Positions 1-8,900 of a stretch of 64,000 nt of DNA are shown here, in pieces. Under the pieces are notes generated by a model, which was given only the letters and a program-made list of their open reading frames with translations, was not told the origin of the DNA and searched no databases. The stretch is from Erodium maritimum (taxonomy: Eukaryota > Streptophyta > Magnoliopsida > Geraniales > Geraniaceae), in NCBI GenBank assembly GCA_963921825.1, contig OY997593.1:65084039-65148038 (forward strand). Direction: 5' to 3'. The translations under genes and the position numbers were made by a program. Position 1 is the stretch's first letter. Every line of letters starts with the position of its first letter.

Positions 1-1
1 T

Positions 2-295
2 CCAATCACAGGCAGAGAAGAGGCCCCGTTGGGAGGGATGACGCGCGACCCTAACATTGAGGACTGGCCTAGGGAGGGGTCCCTGGACGATGCTCTACCT
101 CCCGCTATCACCATTACCGTTGAGGTCCCTCATGATCTACGATACCCCGTTCCTTCTCATCGCCTTCTTTACTTGCCTTCGAGGCATCCAAATACCGTCT
201 GTGACGGTTTTGAAGTTAACGAGATCAGTGAATCATTGTTCGTGAATACTGACCTGATGGTCGGGGAGCTTGTTCCCCGACACATGATTATGTAA
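2..295 (+). CDS. Unrecognised open frame entering from the left edge (possible gene or TE fragment)
   Basis: The frame is open from base 2 to a TAA at 293-295. The first internal ATG is at 38-40, but the frame may continue to the left of the window. The region is richer in G+C than the AT-rich sequence that follows. The peptide is mixed, with prolines and acidic residues (for example EDWPREGSLDD and EVPHDLRYPVPSHR), no low-complexity run and no transmembrane segment. I recognise no domain. It could be the last exon of a host gene or the tail of a degraded element. A short open frame can also arise by chance, so support is weak. Confidence 0.15.
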   Translation, partial: PITGREEAPLGGMTRDPNIEDWPREGSLDDALPPAITITVEVPHDLRYPVPSHRLLYLPSRHPNTVCDGFEVNEISESLFVNTDLMVGELVPRHMIM

Positions 296-432
296 TCGTT
301 TTGAAGGTAATGAAAATCTGCACCTTTCGCTCAACAAAAAACTAATTGAATTTACAATTAGTGACATTTCATATCATAATGAGTCGATCATATCTAACCG
401 TTGAAATTTGGTTGTCCAACTTGCTTGAACTT

Positions 433-1945
433 TTTTTTTGAGTGAAGGATAGGTATTCGATTAATCACGGTAAATCAAACACATATATCAGAGTACAACA
501 ACTAAAGTCATGGGTTGCAACCTGAAACAATCCAAGATATAGAACGGTGTCCCTCTCTTGAGACTTCAAGAAGGTGATTCGACTCTCATGGATGTGAAAC
601 AAATATTCTACAAAAATCGTCGAAATGATGAGTAGCCATAAATAAGCACAATAAAGTGAGACCAATGATTTAAATACCAAAACTGGTGATGGTCTTGACT
701 CGCTATTAGGCTGCAACAATCACCCCACAGAACATGACTCTTCTAGATAAAGGCCGAAGCTGGGGATAGGCGTCTGTTTCTAGATCCAATGGGTTTCCTT
801 TTCCCATTGGGCACCGATCTCCGAGGATTAGGGTCAGGGTCAGGATCCTCGCTGAAATAGTAGGGAGTCTTAAGCTTCTACGCTTGACGGTTCAGGTAAT
901 TTCCAATAGGCTCACCTAACTGCCAAGACGCCATGGCGAGAGCAAAAGGGCAGCCCGAGCACACTCCAGAGGTGGGGCGAGGGGCACTGGATCAATCAGA
1001 GTTGGAAGGTCTAACTGTAGGAGGCGGGAGTCACTCCCGGGGTCCATATGAACAAAGATCGTCGCACCATCTGACCACGGGGAGTGGGGGGGCTCGCTTC
1101 AGGACATCACGTGCTGGTGAGGTCGATTCCGGTAGGGTCGGAACCAACTGGGCAGCGACCTGGTCCAGCGAGACCCAATCCTAAGACCCACCCGAGGTTC
1201 CAGTTCGGTCAGATCTGGTCCTCAAACCCGAGCCCGGATCTGGGCCGTGGGAAGGGAAGATACCCCAACGGTGTTTGGGGTTCCACGAAGGAGCGGCGAC
1301 CGGCAACAGACGAGCACGAGGGACAGGGGAAAATCCACAAGGACGACGACATCCGTGAGCCATCGCACGACGTTCGGGAGGAACGGAGGCAAGAGTGTTG
1401 AGAGGAGGAGGGTGGAAGCAGATAGGCCTGAGGGAGCATGCGTTTGGAGGACGATGAGGCTTCTGTAGAGGCGGATTCTGGAGACCCTCCTGTTCCATTG
1501 CCGGTAGACCGCAATTGTTCTGAGGAAACATGTTTGAAACAACAACTCTACCAAATCTGGTTCCCACGGGGCATGCAAGCCCTGAGATAGGGAGGTGACG
1601 GGTATAAGTTAGTCGGTGGAAAAGGGTGGACGACGGGTGAGAGAGAACAGTGGTTTGGGGGCGGCAAAAAGCTTGGGTTGGTTTGGCAAGGTTGATGTCG
1701 CGAGGGTCGGGGAGGTAAATCCACCAACCATCCCATCCATAACCGTAGTAAGAGAAGGGGAAGATCTCAGTCAAGAGAAGAAAGGAGACATGTAGAGAGG
1801 GAGGAGAGAAGTGGCCGGAGGAGGAAGGAGAGGTGGCCGAAAAAGACGAGACTTGACTTGACAAAGAGGAAGACACAGATAAAACGTTGGATGGACAAAG
1901 GACACAATAAAGAGAGGGGCTCAAGACCCTTGGAACTCAACCAAT
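433..1945 (-). mobile_element. A-tailed non-LTR retroposon, non-autonomous, minus strand (copy A)
   Basis: A 14-bp direct repeat ACTTGCTTGAACTT is present at 419-432 and again at 1946-1959, and the DNA between them behaves as one insertion. Immediately inside the left repeat is a T run (about 433-439), which is the A tail read on the minus strand. Just before the tail the minus strand reads GATTAATCGAATACC, resembling the tail of copy D. The body is GC-rich, and the 5' part on the minus strand is C/T-rich. No reverse transcriptase or endonuclease motif is seen. The longest open frame (1181-1924, minus) is Ser/Pro low complexity and is not accepted as a gene. Seen: TSD and tail. Inferred: retroposition by LINE machinery. 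Confidence 0.65.
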
Positions 1946-2088
1946 ACTTGCTTGAACTTATAAAAACTTGTATTGGGTCATGAAGAGCGCCTTTCGATAG
2001 GAGGGAAATCTTGACTTCAATGGTTATACTAAAATTGGGTTATTTATGGGTAATTGAAAGCCTAATGAAAGCTTTATATTTTAACATA

Positions 2089-2519
2089 GGGAAAACTACC
2101 AATACCTACCCAAAACCATGCCCATTAAACTGATGTTTGCCTGAAGTTTAAAGTTAACTTATGCATACCCTTAAGTTTCGAAAATGTAACTCAAAACCCC
2201 TACGTCAGCTAAAATAATGAAAATACCCTCAACTACACTTCAATAATTATGTTAAAAAATTATTTAAAGATTACTTTTGTTATATATATATATATATATA
2301 TACTTATTAAATGACTTCATTTTTATTTAAAAAATCACTTCATTTATATTAAAAAAAATTATTTAAAAAATTCACTGAGGGTATTTTCGTCATTTTAGCT
2401 GACAGAAGGGGTTTTTAGTTACAAGTCGTAACTTCAAGTTATGCATCAGTTAACTTTAAACTTCAGGGTAAACATCAGTTAAATGGGCATGATTTTGGGT
2501 AGGTATTGGTAGTTTTCCC
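2089..2519. mobile_element. Mutator-type MITE with 9-bp target-site duplication
   Basis: This 431-bp element has long terminal inverted repeats. Both ends read GGGAAAACTACCAATACC inward, and the match continues for more than 100 bp with a few mismatches (for example CCCATTAAACTG against CCCATTTAACTG). It is flanked by a perfect 9-bp direct repeat TTTAACATA at 2080-2088 and 2520-2528. A 9-bp TSD with long TIRs is the hallmark of Mutator-like elements. The middle is AT-rich and contains a TA microsatellite near 2280-2302. No open frame is present, so it is non-autonomous. Its arms share short motifs (TGCATACCC, ACCCTCAACT-like) with the TIRs of the much larger element that starts at 4038, suggesting related families. 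Confidence 0.85.
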
Positions 2520-2629
2520 TTTAACATATGCTCTCACGAGTATATCTATTTCTGGTCTCAATGTGAATTATTTAGAAGAGAAAAAAAACTTTTTTAAAAA
2601 AAATTGAAGATAAGACTTAATAAAGGTCC

Positions 2630-3973
2630 TAGACTACAAACCCTAAGACCACATATTCTCACGTCGTCGCCCCCTTTTTGAGTCACCACCGGCGAAGGCT
2701 GTGGCCTCCGGCCATGGTTGATGCCGGTGATGGCTACCCCTTCCTCCCGTTTATCTTTTCCTTCACTTCCTACTCTTTGGTGCCTGCTGCTTCGTCGTCT
2801 TCTTCACCTCTCTCTTCCTCTGACCACCACAACTCCTCCGACTCAGTTGCAGTGGCGGCCTCTTCGTCTACCTTGGATTAATCGAAGATCTGGGTCGAGG
2901 GTCACTTTTCTTGACCTTTGGGGTTCAAGATTGGCGTGGATCTCATTTTGTCTTTGCAAGTCTGTTGGTGGCTGCCCCCTCGCTCTTGTGACCGATGACT
3001 TCCCTCTTCGGTTGATGTGGATGGAACTCTGCTTTGGTGGCCGGATTCACGTTGGTCCCTCGCCAGAGTTCTGGTCTTATCCTGTCTCTGGCCCGCACTC
3101 CTCCAAGCCTCTATTTTTCGACCGATTAGTGCTCGTGTTCGCCGGAACTCTACTTCCGGGAGGAGGTTCGGTGTTCGTGTTCTGGTGCTCCTTTGATGGT
3201 CAGTTCTCGTACCGTTTGTTGCTTATTTGGGGTTGCGGTTGTTCGCTATGGTAACTCCTTTGGGCTTCAGTTCGGTTTAGGGTCTATTCTTTTTTATCGA
3301 TTTGCCCCTTAACTGCTACTTTTGTGAGTCATGGGTTTTTCCTATTTTTCGATTCTTGTTCAATCTTCATTGTTACCCTACTCAATGAGTAGGGCTCGTC
3401 GGTTTTTAGGTGTAGGCCTCCGACGATTTTGTTTGGTTTACGGGCCTTTGTTTGAAGATTACCAGTATTGGTGATTGGGGTTTAGACTTATCGGTGGTTT
3501 TCAACTACTGACTTATTTCTGTCGTATTCGGTGTTGGCCGTCGGCGTGTCGGTGGTGATACAACTCTCTGAGTTGGTGGCCCCGACGAGATAGGGTGCTC
3601 CTCACTTTTTTAGCTAGTTTTAGGGTGCTACTATTTTTTATCACTTGTCGGGGTGCTAGTGCTGGTTGCGGAAGGGCATTTGAGGTGCTTCGGTTTTGAG
3701 CTTCAAGTTAGTTATATCTCGGTATTAGACCTGTTAGTGTGTTTGTTTGTTCGTGTTTGTATTGGTTTTTCCCCTTGTTGGGTTTGTTTGTTGCTGAATG
3801 TCTGTGTCTGGTTCTGAGACCTGTTTCGGTTATTTTTATCTTGTTGGGAACGTTTGGTTCGAGGATGCGTCTATATGACTAGTGCTCCTGTTTGTATTGA
3901 GGGTTTCTACCATTATCCTTCAGTTTCACTTTGAAACTGTCAGATTTTAAATAAAAAAAATTCTTGATAAAAA
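2630..3973 (+). mobile_element. A-tailed non-LTR retroposon, non-autonomous (copy B)
   Basis: An 18-bp direct repeat with one mismatch flanks this segment: AAGACTTAATAAAGGTCC at 2612-2629 and the same with T at the fourteenth base at 3974-3991. The right repeat is preceded by an A-rich tail (TTGATAAAAAA). The body is about 1.34 kb, starts with ACAAACCCTAAG, is C/T-rich early and G/T-rich later. Several stretches are shared with copy C at 56465-57590, including CGTCGGCGTGTCGGTG and CCTTGTTGGGTTTGT. Open frames at 2678-2881 and 2718-3254 overlap in different frames, are low complexity and show no retrotransposon domain. It is most simply a LINE-mobilised non-autonomous retroposon. A 5'-truncated LINE or retroposed transcript is possible. 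Confidence 0.65.
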
Positions 3974-4037
3974 AAGACTTAATAAATGTCCATTAGGAAC
4001 ATATAAGATAAATGAAGAAATATTTATATATTTTTAT

Positions 4038-4285
4038 GAGAAAACGACAAATGCATACCCATACCCTTAACTTGTTACGTTTCTCTAATACCTACATTCA
4101 TGTTTTTTTTGTATCCAATGCCTACCCGGTGTTTCCTTTAATGACAAATTACCCCTGCCGTCCAACTCTATTAGTCTTATTTTTCTTAAGTGACGAAAAT
4201 ACTCTCAACTGTCTTTCAATATTACAACCATATCTTTCAAATAATTACGAAAATACCATTAGTTATTTAAAATAAATGCCATTAT
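4038..4285 (+). repeat. Left terminal inverted repeat of the outer Mutator-like element
   Basis: It pairs with the reverse complement of 58290-58542. Shared blocks, read inward, include GAGAAAAC, GTTTCTCT, TTTTTTTGTATC, GTTTCCTTT followed by ATGA(C/T)AAATTAC, TCTTTCAAAT and AATGCCATTAT(G/A)ACTAAA. By eye the arms are roughly 70-75% similar with small indels. The short open frame at 4012-4275 is a by-product of this repeat. Confidence 0.7.
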
Positions 4286-4558
4286 GACTAAATTCAAAAT
4301 TTCTTGTATCTCTTTTATTAATTTACTTTTAATCTCTTTTTATTTATATTAAAAAAAATCAATTTCAATTTCAAAAATCATTTGTACTTTAAAAAATCAT
4401 ATTTATATCAAAAAAATCAGCTTCAATTGCTTTTAAATCATATTGTTATATTAATAAAATCAGTTTTATTTATAAAAAATCATTTTTTATTTATAAAATT
4501 AATTTTTCAGTTATAAAATTAATTTTTCATTTAATATATATATATATATTTATATATA
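4286..4558. other. AT-rich spacer with TA microsatellite, no gene
   Basis: Very AT-rich DNA with degenerate short repeats (AAAATCA and TTATAAAATTAATTTTTC repeated near 4490-4530). It ends in a TA run (about 4533-4558) that abuts the tip of the array element. No coding or RNA gene is seen. It belongs to the body of the outer Mutator-like element. Confidence 0.6.
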
Positions 4559-4902
4559 GGGGACCTTTCAGGTACAAACCAATCTTTAGATACGAAATAC
4601 GAATTAATCCCAACTTTGGAATCGTAGAATGCCCAAGGGCTGCGATTTTCGCATGGCTGATTTTTTTATTTATTTTTTCACCAAGTTTCTTATTTTGATC
4701 TTTCCCGCTTCGTTTCAACTCCGATTTAATTTTTTCTTGCGCCAAGAACTTTGTTTTTTCAAGATCTATCTATCAAGTAGCATATTGAATATGTTTTGAA
4801 GCAAAAGAAAAACATGTACAAGAAAAACACAAATCGTTAACCGTGTACTAATGTATGTTTTTGGAACTGCATTTGTATGAATAAGCTAATCTTAATGTAT
4901 GT
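4559..4902 (+). repeat. Left outer TIR of the array (intact transposon tip)
   Basis: It begins GGGGACCTTTCAGGTACAAA directly after a TA run and is the reverse complement of 55970-56315 with few differences. Relative to the inner junction arms it carries an extra terminal stretch of roughly 33 bp (tip to about TTTAGAT) and extra sequence near 4620-4650 (GCCCAAGGGCTGCG). This tip is absent from all 50 inner junctions, so only the array borders look like functional transposon ends. Confidence 0.85.
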
Positions 4903-5150
4903 GTAAGCTAATCTTAATTTATTAGCTTACACGTACAAAACATACATACACATACAAATGAAAATAGTAAGAACATACATTAAGTGTAGCGTATACATAC
5001 AACTGAAACAACATGCATTAAGGTTGACTTACACATACAAATGAAAAGGCCAAGAACATACATTTAAAATTGTATAAACATACATTAAGTTCAGCGTACA
5101 TATATAACTGAAAATTAGAAAACATGTAGTTGTAAAAACATATATACAAA

Positions 5151-5691
5151 ACATACATTAAGATTAGATTATTCATACAAATGCAGTTGCAAAAACATAC
5201 ATTAGTGCACAGTTAACGATTTGTGTTTTTGCTTGTACACGTTCTTTTTTGCTTCAAAACATATTCAATATGCTACTTGATAGATAAATCTTGAAAAAAG
5301 AAAGTTTTTGGCGCAAGAAGAAATTAAATTGGAGTTGAAACGAAGCGGGAAAGATCAAAATAAGAAACTTGGTGAAAAAAAAATAAAAAAAATCAGGCAT
5401 GCGATTTGCGATTCCAAGTCTGGAATTGGTCAATTTTTTTGCGAAATACGAACCAATTCCAGACTTGGTATCGCAAATCCCATGGCTGATTTTTTTCTTT
5501 CTTTCAACTCTGATTTAATTTCTTTTTGCGCCAAGAACTTTGTTTTTTCAAGATCTATCTATCAAGTAGCATATTGAATATGTTTTGAAGCAAAAGAAAA
5601 ACATGTACAAGAAAAACACAAATCGTTAACCGTGTACTAATGTATGTTTTTGGAACTGCATTTGTATGAATAAGCTAATCTTAATGTATGT
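5151..5691 (+). repeat. Representative unit-unit dyad (junction 1 of 50)
   Basis: The left arm 5151-5430 and right arm 5452-5691 are inverted copies around a 21-nt centre (5431-5451). The innermost 17 bp are perfect: CCAAGTCTGGAATTGGT at 5414-5430 pairs with 5452-5468. Further out the arms match with scattered mismatches, except that the right arm lacks about 37 bp present at roughly 5345-5385. The same dyad recurs every 789 bp at centres 5441, 6230 and so on to 42524, then 54683 and 55471. Such dyads can extrude cruciforms or be transcribed into hairpin RNA. Confidence 0.9.
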
Positions 5692-5939
5692 GTAAGCTAA
5701 TCTTAATTTATTAGCTTACACGTACAAAACATACATACACATACAAATGAAAATAGTAAGAACATACATTAAGTGTAGCGTATACATACAACTGAAACAA
5801 CATGCATTAAGGTTGACTTACACATACAAATGAAAAGGCCAAGAACATACATTTAAAATTGTATAAACATACATTAAGTTCAGCGTACATATATAACTGA
5901 AAATTAGAAAACATGTAGTTGTAAAAACATATATACAAA
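5692..5939 (+). repeat. Representative core of the array unit with degenerate minisatellite
   Basis: This is the 248-bp segment between the two arms of unit 2. It opens with a small hairpin (GTAAGCTAA against TTAGCTTAC near 5692-5719). It then carries several degenerate repeats of roughly 40-60 bp built on ACATACATTAAG followed by CATACAA(A/C)TGAAA. There is no open frame of note. The asymmetry of this core gives each unit an orientation, which is why the flipped final unit can be recognised. Confidence 0.8.
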
Positions 5940-8900
5940 ACATACATTAAGATTAGATTATTCATACAAATGCAGTTGCAAAAACATACATTAGTGCACA
6001 GTTAACGATTTGTGTTTTTGCTTGTACACGTTCTTTTTTGCTTCAAAACATATTCAATATGCTACTTGATAGATAAATCTTGAAAAAAGAAAGTTTTTGG
6101 CGCAAGAAGAAATTAAATTGGAGTTGAAACGAAGCGGGAAAGATCAAAATAAGAAACTTGGTGAAAAAAAAATAAAAAAAATCAGGCATGCGATTTGCGA
6201 TTCCAAGTCTGGAATTGGTCAATTTTTTTGCGAAATACGAACCAATTCCAGACTTGGTATCGCAAATCCCATGGCTGATTTTTTTCTTTCTTTCAACTCT
6301 GATTTAATTTCTTTTTGCGCCAAGAACTTTGTTTTTTCAAGATCTATCTATCAAGTAGCATATTGAATATGTTTTGAAGCAAAAGAAAAACATGTACAAG
6401 AAAAACACAAATCGTTAACCGTGTACTAATGTATGTTTTTGGAACTGCATTTGTATGAATAAGCTAATCTTAATGTATGTGTAAGCTAATCTTAATTTAT
6501 TAGCTTACACGTACAAAACATACATACACATACAAATGAAAATAGTAAGAACATACATTAAGTGTAGCGTATACATACAACTGAAACAACATGCATTAAG
6601 GTTGACTTACACATACAAATGAAAAGGCCAAGAACATACATTTAAAATTGTATAAACATACATTAAGTTCAGCGTACATATATAACTGAAAATTAGAAAA
6701 CATGTAGTTGTAAAAACATATATACAAAACATACATTAAGATTAGATTATTCATACAAATGCAGTTGCAAAAACATACATTAGTGCACAGTTAACGATTT
6801 GTGTTTTTGCTTGTACACGTTCTTTTTTGCTTCAAAACATATTCAATATGCTACTTGATAGATAAATCTTGAAAAAAGAAAGTTTTTGGCGCAAGAAGAA
6901 ATTAAATTGGAGTTGAAACGAAGCGGGAAAGATCAAAATAAGAAACTTGGTGAAAAAAAAATAAAAAAAATCAGGCATGCGATTTGCGATTCCAAGTCTG
7001 GAATTGGTCAATTTTTTTGCGAAATACGAACCAATTCCAGACTTGGTATCGCAAATCCCATGGCTGATTTTTTTCTTTCTTTCAACTCTGATTTAATTTC
7101 TTTTTGCGCCAAGAACTTTGTTTTTTCAAGATCTATCTATCAAGTAGCATATTGAATATGTTTTGAAGCAAAAGAAAAACATGTACAAGAAAAACACAAA
7201 TCGTTAACCGTGTACTAATGTATGTTTTTGGAACTGCATTTGTATGAATAAGCTAATCTTAATGTATGTGTAAGCTAATCTTAATTTATTAGCTTACACG
7301 TACAAAACATACATACACATACAAATGAAAATAGTAAGAACATACATTAAGTGTAGCGTATACATACAACTGAAACAACATGCATTAAGGTTGACTTACA
7401 CATACAAATGAAAAGGCCAAGAACATACATTTAAAATTGTATAAACATACATTAAGTTCAGCGTACATATATAACTGAAAATTAGAAAACATGTAGTTGT
7501 AAAAACATATATACAAAACATACATTAAGATTAGATTATTCATACAAATGCAGTTGCAAAAACATACATTAGTGCACAGTTAACGATTTGTGTTTTTGCT
7601 TGTACACGTTCTTTTTTGCTTCAAAACATATTCAATATGCTACTTGATAGATAAATCTTGAAAAAAGAAAGTTTTTGGCGCAAGAAGAAATTAAATTGGA
7701 GTTGAAACGAAGCGGGAAAGATCAAAATAAGAAACTTGGTGAAAAAAAAATAAAAAAAATCAGGCATGCGATTTGCGATTCCAAGTCTGGAATTGGTCAA
7801 TTTTTTTGCGAAATACGAACCAATTCCAGACTTGGTATCGCAAATCCCATGGCTGATTTTTTTCTTTCTTTCAACTCTGATTTAATTTCTTTTTGCGCCA
7901 AGAACTTTGTTTTTTCAAGATCTATCTATCAAGTAGCATATTGAATATGTTTTGAAGCAAAAGAAAAACATGTACAAGAAAAACACAAATCGTTAACCGT
8001 GTACTAATGTATGTTTTTGGAACTGCATTTGTATGAATAAGCTAATCTTAATGTATGTGTAAGCTAATCTTAATTTATTAGCTTACACGTACAAAACATA
8101 CATACACATACAAATGAAAATAGTAAGAACATACATTAAGTGTAGCGTATACATACAACTGAAACAACATGCATTAAGGTTGACTTACACATACAAATGA
8201 AAAGGCCAAGAACATACATTTAAAATTGTATAAACATACATTAAGTTCAGCGTACATATATAACTGAAAATTAGAAAACATGTAGTTGTAAAAACATATA
8301 TACAAAACATACATTAAGATTAGATTATTCATACAAATGCAGTTGCAAAAACATACATTAGTGCACAGTTAACGATTTGTGTTTTTGCTTGTACACGTTC
8401 TTTTTTGCTTCAAAACATATTCAATATGCTACTTGATAGATAAATCTTGAAAAAAGAAAGTTTTTGGCGCAAGAAGAAATTAAATTGGAGTTGAAACGAA
8501 GCGGGAAAGATCAAAATAAGAAACTTGGTGAAAAAAAAATAAAAAAAATCAGGCATGCGATTTGCGATTCCAAGTCTGGAATTGGTCAATTTTTTTGCGA
8601 AATACGAACCAATTCCAGACTTGGTATCGCAAATCCCATGGCTGATTTTTTTCTTTCTTTCAACTCTGATTTAATTTCTTTTTGCGCCAAGAACTTTGTT
8701 TTTTCAAGATCTATCTATCAAGTAGCATATTGAATATGTTTTGAAGCAAAAGAAAAACATGTACAAGAAAAACACAAATCGTTAACCGTGTACTAATGTA
8801 TGTTTTTGGAACTGCATTTGTATGAATAAGCTAATCTTAATGTATGTGTAAGCTAATCTTAATTTATTAGCTTACACGTACAAAACATACATACACATAC

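Noticed and set aside
1181-1924. 247-residue minus-strand frame
   Set aside because: Ser/Pro/Leu low complexity, overlapped by frames on both strands, wholly inside retroposon A, and with no domain.
2678-3254. Plus-strand frames of 67 and 178 residues
   Set aside because: Overlapping frames inside retroposon B, low complexity and no conserved motif.
4527-4745. Minus-strand 72-residue frame, and its look-alike at 56189-56389
   Set aside because: These are the two outer TIRs read in opposite directions, ending in TA-microsatellite Ile-Tyr repeats. Useful only as a sign of the inverted repeat.
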